From the NCBI GenBank assembly GCA_964631605.1, contig CAZVYG010000079.1, positions 1-23,101 of the forward strand: a DNA stretch of 23,101 nt, read 5' to 3'. The notes below the pieces were generated by a model, which was not told where the DNA came from, did no database searches, and saw nothing but the letters and a program-made list of their open reading frames with translations. Origin of the DNA: JARKQH01 sp964631605 (GTDB lineage: Bacteria > Verrucomicrobiota > Verrucomicrobiia > Limisphaerales > UBA8199). Positions 1 through 6,652 of this stretch are shown here, in pieces. Numbering within the stretch: the first letter of the stretch is position 1; every line of letters starts with the position of its first letter. Made by a program: the position numbers and the translations under genes.

Positions 1-2
1 AA

Positions 3-425
3 ATCAAATGCGGTCCGGAAATTCTGCCCGAACTGGAGCGGGTATTAAAGGCGTCGCGCAACAAGCCGGAGCAAACGCCCTTGATATGTTTCAACTATGA
101 TACACTCCGCCAGGCCAAAGAGCGCCTTCCGAAACTGGAAATGTATTGGCTCGCCGGGGCCGACAAGAAAAAGCAGTTTGCGCCGGTGGAAGAGTTGATC
201 GAGAAAGCCCGGGCCGCCAACTTTGACGGCCTGGATTTGAATTACGGTTTCCCCATAGACAAGGAATTCGTGCGAAAGGTGCATGCGGCGGGGCTGAAGC
301 TGTATACTTGGACGGTGGACGACCCGGCAGTGGCCGCCAGGGAGGCCGAGGCTGGCGTGGACGGCATCACCACCAACCGTCCCCAGTGGCTGCGCGAGCA
401 GCTCGGTCTGCGAGCGTCGCGGTAG
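3..425 (+). CDS. Glycerophosphodiester phosphodiesterase family protein, C-terminal part (5' end outside window)
   Basis: This is the last 140 codons of a gene that enters the window from the left; the frame is open from the first bases. GDPD enzymes hydrolyse glycerophosphodiesters to an alcohol and glycerol 3-phosphate using a metal-dependent TIM barrel. The visible part begins with IKCGPEILPELERVL, which fits the second catalytic strand and following helix (usually E-I-K with an acidic partner). It continues with LICFNYDTLRQAKERLP, and ends with the typical last barrel strands, AAGLKLYTWTVDDP and GVDGITTNRPQWLREQL (Trp in the penultimate strand, then the 'TNRP' end motif). The N-terminal HRG motif and any signal peptide lie outside, so location and substrate cannot be judged. 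The next gene starts about 130 bases downstream on the same strand. Confidence 0.85.
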   Translation: MKCGPEILPELERVLKASRNKPEQTPLICFNYDTLRQAKERLPKLEMYWLAGADKKKQFAPVEELIEKARAANFDGLDLNYGFPIDKEFVRKVHAAGLKLYTWTVDDPAVAAREAEAGVDGITTNRPQWLREQLGLRASR

Positions 426-552
426 GCCGGCAGCCTGAACCCTGCGCATTTGATCGGTCTCCCACCCCCAAACCGCCCCAAACCGCCACGAACAGACGTC
501 CAATGAGTCTTTTGTGTTGGCATTCCGGGGGCGCTCAACGCTATGTAGTGCC

Positions 553-2667
553 ATGCGCGTTTTGCTTTCAAGACCTCAAGCCGGGCTTTCGCGGGCCCTT
601 CTCATTCTTAACACGAGCCTGTGGTTGAGTCTGGCCTCCGCGCCATCGGCCGAACTTTACATCAGTCCGCACGGATCCGACGCCAATCCCGGCACCGCGC
701 AGAGGCCCTTTGCCACGCTCAGCCGCGCGCGGGATGCGGTTCGCCAACTGAGGGTGGCGCACCCCGGTCTGGCCGCGCCGATCAACGTGATTCTTCTGGA
801 GGGCACCTATGCGCTGGCCGAGCCGGTCGAGTTCAATCCTCTGGACTCCGGGACGGCCGCGTCGCCGGTGATTTACGTGGCGGCGCCTGGCAAGCGCGTG
901 GTTTTGAGTGGAGGCCGCCGAATCGAGGGCTGGCAAGAGGTCCGACCCAAACTTTGGCGAGCGCGCGTGCCGGAAGCCCGGACTGGAAACTGGCTCTTTA
1001 ACCAACTGTATGTCAACGGCACTCTCCGCACCCGGGCACGCATTCCCAACGAAGGTTTTCTCCGGGTGGCCGGATGCCCGGAGGGCACACCCAAGACGGT
1101 CAATTATCACACCGATTGCCAGTCCTTCCAGTTCAGTCCCGGCGACATTCGCGACGACTGGTCCAACTTGAAAAACGTGGAAGTGATCGTTTACCACTTT
1201 TGGACCGACTCGCACCTCCCGATCCTCTCGGTGGATTCGACCAACCACATCGTCACGTTTGCCCACAAGGCCGGAAAAGTATTCACGGATGATTTTAGCG
1301 AGGAAGGAGCCCGTTACATTGTCGAGAATGTTTTCGAAGGATTGGACGCGCCAGGCGAATGGTACCTGGATGCGTCCAAGGGAGAGGTTTACTACCTTCC
1401 CCTTGCGGGTGAGAACCTGGCCCGCGCCGAGGTGATGGCGCCACATCTGCCGGCGTTCATCCACATCAAAGGGGACCCGACCCGAGGCCGATTCGTCGAG
1501 CACCTGGTGTTTCGGAATCTCTGCTTTGAGTACTCCCATTTCCGGCTGCCGCCCGGAAACTCGAATGACCGCCAGGGGTCGGCGAGCGTCCCGGCGGCGA
1601 TTACCATCCAAGGCGCTCGTTCCTGCAGCTTCGAGCAGTGCACCTTTCGCAATCTGGGCACCTGGGCCATTGAGGCTGGCAACGGCTGCAGCGACCTTGA
1701 GTTCGCGCATAACGAACTCTCCTATCTGGCGGCAGGGGGGGTCCGCGTTAATGGAGGCACGGAACGGAACCACCCTCTCGAGCGCACCGCGCGCAACCGC
1801 ATCGTTGACAATCATCTTCATCACTACGGTGAGGTTTACCCCTCCGCCGTGGGAGTCCTGCTGATGAACACGGAGGAAAACCTTGTCGCCCACAACCATA
1901 TCCACCACGGCTTTTACACCGGTATTTCGATTGGCTGGGTCTGGGGCTATGGCCGGAGCATCAGCCAGGGCAACCGGATCGAATACAATCATATCCACGA
2001 CATCGGCCAGGGGTTGCTGTCCGATATGGGCGCCATTTACACCCTGGGCGTTTCTCCGGGCACCATCATCCGCAACAACCTCATTCACGACGTGGACGCC
2101 AACCGGTACGGCGGCTGGGGAATTTATCATGATGAAGGCTCAACACACCTGCTGGTCGAGAGCAACGTGGTCTATCGCACCAAGTTTGCACCGTTCAACA
2201 TCCACTATGCAAAGGAGGTCACGGTCCGGAACAACATCTTCGCTTTGGGTCGGCTGGAACAACTCAGTCGTACGCGCAGTGAACCCCATCGCACGGTATT
2301 CTTCGAGCGCAACCTCGTTTACTGGACCACCGGCGAGCTGTTCAGCAAGAACTGGAAGGACTTGTCCTATTCGTTCCAGGTAAACCCGAACCGCCCGCCC
2401 TCGACCGAAAACACCACTTTTGATTCGGACTGGAACCTGTTCTGGAACCCGGAACTAAAATTGGAGGAGGTCAAATTCGCCGGCGGCACCTGGGCTGAAT
2501 GGCAAGCCCGCGGAAAAGACCGCAATTCCATCTATGCGGACCCGCGCTTGGTGAATCCAGCCGGGGGAGATTTCAGCCTTCTGCCGGATTCCCCCGCGTT
2601 TTCCCTGGGCTTCCAGCCGATTAATCTCCGCAGCGTGGGCCCCAGACCCCGCGCCACACGCGACTAA
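553..2667 (+). CDS. Secreted right-handed parallel beta-helix protein, possibly a GH141-like glycoside hydrolase
   Basis: A 704-residue protein starting at ATG 553. A GTG 13 codons upstream would only add residues before a good signal peptide, whose hydrophobic core is about residues 13-30 with cleavage near SAPSA. The mature protein opens with ELYISPHGSDANPGT and PFATLSRARDAVR, the usual cap of bacterial extracellular beta-helix proteins. It then has VVLSGGRRIEGW and NQLYVNGTLRTRARIPNEG, a pattern I associate with GH141-type proteins (fucosidase/xylanase family). From about residue 330 to 620 there are repeated short Asn/His-rich turns (for example NRIVDNHLHHYG, NLVAHNHIHHGF, NRIEYNHIHDIG, NNIFALG), typical of pectate-lyase-like coils. 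Export and a polysaccharide-related role are well supported; the exact family and substrate are inference. It converges on mnmE. Confidence 0.8.
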   Translation: MRVLLSRPQAGLSRALLILNTSLWLSLASAPSAELYISPHGSDANPGTAQRPFATLSRARDAVRQLRVAHPGLAAPINVILLEGTYALAEPVEFNPLDSGTAASPVIYVAAPGKRVVLSGGRRIEGWQEVRPKLWRARVPEARTGNWLFNQLYVNGTLRTRARIPNEGFLRVAGCPEGTPKTVNYHTDCQSFQFSPGDIRDDWSNLKNVEVIVYHFWTDSHLPILSVDSTNHIVTFAHKAGKVFTDDFSEEGARYIVENVFEGLDAPGEWYLDASKGEVYYLPLAGENLARAEVMAPHLPAFIHIKGDPTRGRFVEHLVFRNLCFEYSHFRLPPGNSNDRQGSASVPAAITIQGARSCSFEQCTFRNLGTWAIEAGNGCSDLEFAHNELSYLAAGGVRVNGGTERNHPLERTARNRIVDNHLHHYGEVYPSAVGVLLMNTEENLVAHNHIHHGFYTGISIGWVWGYGRSISQGNRIEYNHIHDIGQGLLSDMGAIYTLGVSPGTIIRNNLIHDVDANRYGGWGIYHDEGSTHLLVESNVVYRTKFAPFNIHYAKEVTVRNNIFALGRLEQLSRTRSEPHRTVFFERNLVYWTTGELFSKNWKDLSYSFQVNPNRPPSTENTTFDSDWNLFWNPELKLEEVKFAGGTWAEWQARGKDRNSIYADPRLVNPAGGDFSLLPDSPAFSLGFQPINLRSVGPRPRATRD

Positions 2668-2711
2668 GCGGGGCCGGCCCTCAGCAGTCCTCCCTTTTGC
2701 CCTGTCTGCAG

Positions 2712-2730
2712 GCGCCCGCCCGCCGGGCGC
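2712..2730. terminator. GC-rich hairpin between convergent genes
   Basis: The stem is GCGCCCG (2712-2718) against CGGGCGC (2724-2730) with a 5-base loop. It sits in the 71-base gap between the beta-helix stop (2667) and the mnmE stop (2739). No good T-tract follows on either strand, so it could be a weak bidirectional terminator or merely GC-rich sequence. Confidence 0.35.
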
Positions 2731-2738
2731 GGCGTCGC

Positions 2739-4115
2739 TTATTTGCCGATGCAGAACTGGCTGAAGATGGCGTCCAGGAGGTCTTCGGTGGCCGTTTGAC
2801 CCACGATTTCGCCCAGCGCGTTCACGGCGATGCGTAGATCCAAGGCGACAAGGTCAAGGCTCTGACCGGTTTTGAGCGCTTCCAACGTTCGGACCGTGGA
2901 GGTGCGCGCCCGCCGCAGCGCGTCCTGATGCCGGGCGTTGATCGCCACTTCCAGGGATTCGGCCTTGATTTCCCCCGACCACGCCAGGCTGCGCAACGTG
3001 TCCTTCAGCGTTTCCATTCCCATGCCGGTCAGGCAACTGACTTCAACCAACGGCACGCGGCCTTCGGTTGCGGGCGGAAGTTTCCTGGGCAAATCGCACT
3101 TGTTGTGGACCAGGATGCGGGGTTTGCCGGCGCATTCCGCGGCGAGGGTTTGATCGAGCGGGTTGGGAGGCAGCGAGGCGTCACAGACGTGAAGGACGAC
3201 TTCGGCCTGGTCGAGGCTGCGGCGGCTCCGCCGGATGCCTTCCAGCTCGACCTCGTCCCGCGCCTGTCGCAGCCCGGCCGTGTCAATGAACACAAACGGG
3301 AAGCCGCGAATGTTCGCGGTCTCCTCGATGGTATCCCGGGTGGTGCCGGGCGTGGCCGAGACGATGGCGCGGTCCTTGCCCAGGAGGCAGTTGAGGAGAC
3401 TCGACTTGCCGGCATTGGGAGCGCCAATGATGGCGGCGCGGATGCCCTGTCGGAGGATTTGGCCTTCCCGGGCGGTCAGCAGCAGGTCGGCCATCACCGA
3501 AGCGCAGGTTTCCAGGCGGGCCTGGAGTTGATCGCGCGTGTCCGGGCTGATGTCTTCGTCCGGAAAATCAATGTGCGCCTCGACGTGTGCCAGGGCCTGC
3601 ATCATCTGATCTCGCAAGGTCCTGATGCGTTGCGAGAGTTTCCCCGCCAGTTGCTCATTGGCGGCGCGCAACGCCAACTCGGTTCGGGCGTGGATTAAAT
3701 CGGCCACCGCTTCCGCTTGCGCAAGGTCAATCCGCCCCAGAAGAAAGGCTCGGCGGGTGAATTCGCCGGGCTCGGCCAGGCGGGCGCCGGCCTCCAGCAG
3801 GGCCTCCAGAATCATCCGGGCCGGCAACAGCCCGCCATGACAGGTGATTTCCACAACGTCCTGCCGCGTGAACGAGCGCGGGGCGCGCATGACCGCCAGC
3901 AGGACTTCGTCGAGCCGAACCCCACCCCGAAAAATGTGCCCGAATTGAATGGTGTGCGAAGCCGCGGTGGAAGCCCGCACAGACCTTTTTCCAGCCGGCA
4001 CAAAACACTTGTCGGCGATGGCCAGAGCATCGGGCCCCGACAGGCGGACCACAGCCAGGCCGGAGACTCCAGGCGGGGTGGCCAGCGCGGCAATGGTGTC
4101 GTCAAGAGTCAACAT
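2739..4115 (-). CDS. mnmE: tRNA modification GTPase MnmE (TrmE)
   Basis: MnmE is a GTPase that works with MnmG to place the (carboxymethyl)aminomethyl group on C5 of wobble uridine 34 in certain tRNAs. The 458-residue length is normal. The N-terminal tetrahydrofolate-binding domain begins with DTIAALATPPGVSGLAVVRLSG and contains the EITCHGG and GEFTRRAFLLGRIDLAQAEAV stretches. The inserted G domain has the P-loop GAPNAGKSS (231-239), TPGTTRDT (about 255-262), DTAG (278-281) and NKCD (338-341). The protein ends in the conserved FCIGK, whose cysteine is required for modification. It is therefore complete and probably functional. Its start codon touches the stop of the upstream membrane-protein gene (4116-4118) with no gap, so the two are probably co-transcribed and coupled. 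No mnmG is in the window. Confidence 0.98.
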   Translation of the reverse strand: MLTLDDTIAALATPPGVSGLAVVRLSGPDALAIADKCFVPAGKRSVRASTAASHTIQFGHIFRGGVRLDEVLLAVMRAPRSFTRQDVVEITCHGGLLPARMILEALLEAGARLAEPGEFTRRAFLLGRIDLAQAEAVADLIHARTELALRAANEQLAGKLSQRIRTLRDQMMQALAHVEAHIDFPDEDISPDTRDQLQARLETCASVMADLLLTAREGQILRQGIRAAIIGAPNAGKSSLLNCLLGKDRAIVSATPGTTRDTIEETANIRGFPFVFIDTAGLRQARDEVELEGIRRSRRSLDQAEVVLHVCDASLPPNPLDQTLAAECAGKPRILVHNKCDLPRKLPPATEGRVPLVEVSCLTGMGMETLKDTLRSLAWSGEIKAESLEVAINARHQDALRRARTSTVRTLEALKTGQSLDLVALDLRIAVNALGEIVGQTATEDLLDAIFSQFCIGK

Positions 4116-4754
4116 TCACAGAGGCAGCCCAGCGGCGACACTCGCGACCCAGGCTTCGATTTGGGGAAACTTCCCCTGGAGGTAGAACGTGGTAAGGAGA
4201 CGCGCCAACCCGCTGGTGAGTGTCAAAAGAATGGTGGTCATGAGGAACAGCCCAAACGCGTGAGGCGGGTCGGGGTCCATGATCCGTGGGACGCCGTGGT
4301 ACAGGACGCTGGCGCTGAAGAGGATGCCGACAGCCCAACTGACCCACGGTGAAATGCCGGAGAAGGTGTCCAGCAGCCGCATGAGGAACAGGGGACTGAG
4401 GCCAAAAGCGACAACAGTAAAAGCCTGGGTACAGGTATGGCGGCCATGGAAAGTCTCACCAAGGGCCTTGACCAGAAGAGTCCCGGTCAGGACCAGCACG
4501 ATGCCGATGAGGACCTGGGCGGCTTCGAAAATCACGGCTTCGCCAACCGGGAACTGCTGGAGACGCGGGATGGCTCCCCGCCATTTGCCGAAGTGGACGA
4601 GGCCAAAGCCTTCGGCGGCCGAGACGAGAACCAGAAGCGGGAGGAGGTGCACAAAGAAGATGAAAAGGATGCCCCTCTGCGCCTGGTAGATACGCTCCCA
4701 GGCGCGCAACGGTTTAAAGATCAGAAAGAAGGCTCGAAACATGGCGCTATTCAT
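4116..4754 (-). CDS. Yip1-family multispanning membrane protein
   Basis: A 212-residue protein starting at ATG 4754. The open frame continues upstream to 4937, but those 61 residues are Arg/Gly/Ser-rich and not membrane-like, so the start before FRAFFLIFKPLRAWERI is preferred; ATG 4742 is an alternative. About five hydrophobic segments can be seen (roughly residues 29-47, 74-98, 111-126, 138-153 and 167-190). The pattern of an N-terminal 'P.RAWERI' amphipathic helix and a central LYHGVPRIMDPDPPHAFGLF loop fits the Yip1 domain family, whose bacterial members have no settled function. It sits directly upstream of mnmE, with zero spacing. A link with mnmE is suggested only by this spacing. The Yip1 call rests on pattern recognition. 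Confidence 0.72.
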   Translation of the reverse strand: MNSAMFRAFFLIFKPLRAWERIYQAQRGILFIFFVHLLPLLVLVSAAEGFGLVHFGKWRGAIPRLQQFPVGEAVIFEAAQVLIGIVLVLTGTLLVKALGETFHGRHTCTQAFTVVAFGLSPLFLMRLLDTFSGISPWVSWAVGILFSASVLYHGVPRIMDPDPPHAFGLFLMTTILLTLTSGLARLLTTFYLQGKFPQIEAWVASVAAGLPL

Positions 4755-4982
4755 CTTGGCCCGGATGCCGGGGAACACAACAAAAATGCGTTCCCGCGCG
4801 GCGTCAGAAGAAGCGGGGGAACCGAATGCCCGGCTCCAGGCTTTTGTGTCCCGCTGGAAACCCACGGACTTACTCGCCCGGAACCACGCTCCCGCAACCC
4901 GCCCGCCGACCCGCGCCCGCTTCAACCCGCCACCCAAACGCCGGCTTGCCTTCAGGCCGGCGAATGCCGCATTGTAGGGGTA

Positions 4983-5276
4983 ATGGAACTGCCAAGCGCG
5001 CCAGTGACTTTAACGCCGGAACAGGTGGCCGACCTCGAACAAAAGCTTCGGGTCATGCGGCATGACATCAACAACCACCTGTCTCTCGTCGTTGCGAGTC
5101 TGGAGTTGATCCGGAGCAAACCGCAGATGGCGGAGCGCATGCTGTCCACTCTCGCCGAGCAACCGGCCAAAATCACCGCGGCGATGACCAAGTTCAGCCG
5201 CGAGTTTGACCGGTTTGTCGGCATCAAACGAGCCCAGCCCCATCACTCGGCCCACGATTCCGCAAGCCCCTCTTGA
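4983..5276 (+). CDS. Small stand-alone histidine-kinase phosphoacceptor (DHp-like) protein
   Basis: A 97-residue protein. The start at ATG 4983 is preceded by a purine-rich AGGGG (4976-4980) and removes a long improbable upstream extension that would overlap the divergent gene. Residues 17-80 form two predicted helices. The first carries LRVMRHDINNHLSLV, an H-box with His27 followed by Asp and then Asn, as in HisKA and Spo0B-type four-helix dimerisation domains. The second runs ERMLSTLAEQPAKITAAMTKFSREF. There is no ATPase domain (no N, G1 or G2 box), no receiver, no sensor domain and no signal peptide. The tail after residue 82 is His/Ser-rich and probably disordered. It could be a phosphotransferase of the Spo0B/ChpT kind, a dimerisation partner of a kinase, or a degenerate kinase fragment. 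It is divergent from the Yip1-mnmE pair; the 228 bases between them must hold both promoters. Confidence 0.7.
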   Translation: MELPSAPVTLTPEQVADLEQKLRVMRHDINNHLSLVVASLELIRSKPQMAERMLSTLAEQPAKITAAMTKFSREFDRFVGIKRAQPHHSAHDSASPS

Positions 5277-5381
5277 TTCATGGTTGGCGGCGCCGTGCTG
5301 TGCCACCAGCCGCCGCCCGCATCCCTGAAACTGTCCCCATCGGGTTCTCCGCAACAACCTGCGTTGGCCGTCTAAAAACAC

Positions 5382-5408
5382 AAAGACCGGGCTCTTAACC
5401 CGGTCTTT
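5382..5408. terminator. Perfect inverted repeat, bidirectional rho-independent terminator
   Basis: AAAGACCGGG (5382-5391) pairs perfectly with CCCGGTCTTT (5399-5408) across a 7-base loop. Read leftward, the stem is followed by GTGTTTTTAGA, a good T-tract; read rightward, the stem itself ends in TTT. It lies 105 bases after the DHp-like gene and 186 bases beyond apbE, so it can insulate both convergent units. Confidence 0.8.
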
Positions 5409-5559
5409 GAACACATACTACAAAGCACTTGCTGAACCGACGCGGCGCCGCAGACCTGCGCCCAACCAGCCTCACACACGGCTTGGAATACTGCGCTTTT
5501 GCATCGTCATCACGCCACCACTATACCAGAACGCCAGCAGCGCGCATGTCACCATTATT

Positions 5560-5577
5560 GGGGACAACCCCGTCCCC
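5560..5577 (-). terminator. Small hairpin just downstream of apbE
   Basis: GGGGAC (5560-5565) pairs with GTCCCC (5572-5577) across six bases, starting 17 bases beyond the apbE stop. The following leftward sequence, AATAATGG, is A/T-rich but is not a T-tract. It may be a weak terminator or an mRNA 3' end stabiliser; the stronger hairpin at 5382-5408 lies further on. Confidence 0.35.
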
Positions 5578-5593
5578 AGAGCCGCCGCAGGTC

Positions 5594-6550
5594 TCAGGCC
5601 GGGGGCTGGACCTCCCGAGCACCCCCGATGGTCATTGAGTCCCCCTGGGGGGACCGGCTGACGACCACGGTGCCCAATCCAGGCCGGCATGCGGTGATGG
5701 GCTCGAAGGCGGCGGCCCCCAGCACCAGCAGGGCGGTGGACAACGCGTCTGCGTCGGTTGCGGACGCGGTGATCACAGCCGCCAGTACGGCGCCATGCGC
5801 AACGGGCCGTCCGGTGCGGGGGTCGAGAACGTGTCCGTAAGTTTGGCCGCCGGCTTCGAAGGACTTCCCCCACTGGGCGGAGACGGAAAGGGCCTCATTG
5901 TGAAGGGCGACCACCGGCAGCTTGAGCGCAGGCGTCAACGAGACCGCCGGGGGCGCCTGGAGTCCGATCCTCCAAGCCTCTCCTTCAAGGGGGCGCCCCA
6001 AGCCATAAACCGTACTGGTGCCGCCGTGCAACAACGCGCGCCGGATGCCGGCCTCGCGCAAAATCTCGGCCGCCCGCTCGATCGCGTAGCCTTTCCCAAT
6101 CGCCCCCAAATCAAGCATCATGCCGTCCCGAAGAAAACGGACCGTCCGCTCGCCGGCATCGAGCTGCAGCTTCTCCATGCCAACGCAGCCACGAGCTTCG
6201 GCGAGCTGGGCCTCGTTCGGCAGCCGCCCCGAACCGCCCAAAAAGCCCCAGCAGCGCAGCAGGGGCGCGATGGTAATATCGAACGCTCCGCCGGTTTCCT
6301 GGTGCAACTGCCTGGCCCGCTGCAGCAAGCTGAAAAGCTCGACGCTCACCCGCACCGGACCTTTGGCGGCCCGGGCATTCACATGCGCAATTTCACTGGT
6401 TGGAACGAAAAGGCTCAGTTGCGCCTCGAGCCGCTCGATTTCAGCCAGGGCTTCTTCTCCGGCCGCGCGCAGGGCGACCGGGTCGTCGCCCTGCAGCACG
6501 AATTCAAACCGGGTGGCCATGGCGTGGCGGGCCAGGGGGACGATTGGCAT
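5594..6550 (-). CDS. apbE: ApbE family FAD:protein FMN transferase
   Basis: ApbE covalently attaches FMN from FAD to a threonine of target proteins such as NqrB/NqrC and RnfG-type subunits, with Mg2+. The protein starting at ATG 6550 has 318 residues. Visible family signatures are MATRFEFVL (11-19), TGGAFDITIAPL (86-97), LDLGAIGKGYAIERA (146-160), a LLHGGTSTVYGLG loop (173-185, usually GG.S/N), GHVLDPRTGRP (239-249) and ATDADALSTALLVLG (264-278, the metal/FAD site). No signal peptide or lipobox is seen, unlike many Gram-negative ApbE proteins, so it may act in the cytoplasm or the true start may differ. An upstream ATG at 6619 is rejected because it lies within a strong hairpin (6595-6629) and adds only a basic, Pro-rich extension. 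No obvious flavinylation target is encoded in the window. Confidence 0.92.
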   Translation of the reverse strand: MPIVPLARHAMATRFEFVLQGDDPVALRAAGEEALAEIERLEAQLSLFVPTSEIAHVNARAAKGPVRVSVELFSLLQRARQLHQETGGAFDITIAPLLRCWGFLGGSGRLPNEAQLAEARGCVGMEKLQLDAGERTVRFLRDGMMLDLGAIGKGYAIERAAEILREAGIRRALLHGGTSTVYGLGRPLEGEAWRIGLQAPPAVSLTPALKLPVVALHNEALSVSAQWGKSFEAGGQTYGHVLDPRTGRPVAHGAVLAAVITASATDADALSTALLVLGAAAFEPITACRPGLGTVVVSRSPQGDSMTIGGAREVQPPA

Positions 6551-6594
6551 GGGGCAAGGAACGCGGGCGGGTGGGCGGCGAGGGCGGAAAGCCA

Positions 6595-6629
6595 AACGGG
6601 TTTCACGGGACAATCCCATGAAACCCGTT
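6595..6629 (-). terminator. Long hairpin after the Gfo/Idh/MocA gene
   Basis: AACGGGTTTCA (6595-6605) pairs perfectly with TGAAACCCGTT (6619-6629). Inside the loop GGGA (6607-6610) pairs with TCCC (6614-6617), giving a nearly continuous 16-step stem. It begins 24 bases beyond the oxidoreductase stop, and the leftward continuation is TTTGGCTTTCC, a modest T-rich tail. It lies only 45 bases before the apbE start, so it either terminates transcription or attenuates readthrough into apbE. Confidence 0.65.
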
Positions 6630-6652
6630 GTTCACAAACTTGTGTGGTCGGC

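Larger units (their letters stand above)
5277..5593. other. Non-coding gap between convergent genes
   Basis: This 317-base stretch lies between the stop of the DHp-like gene and the stop of apbE. I see no convincing gene on either strand: the open frames have no recognisable family and mostly run into apbE. It contains a perfect terminator-like hairpin (5382-5408) and a smaller one close to the apbE stop (5560-5577). No tRNA cloverleaf was found. Confidence 0.6.

Noticed and set aside
568..2130. A 520-codon open frame on the minus strand across the beta-helix gene
   Set aside because: The plus strand has a signal peptide and repeated beta-helix turns; the antisense translation shows no family features.
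4437..4982. Upstream extension of the DHp-like protein
   Set aside because: It would overlap the divergent Yip1-type gene antisense, is highly charged without pattern, and the ATG at 4983 gives a compact protein with a purine-rich site before it.
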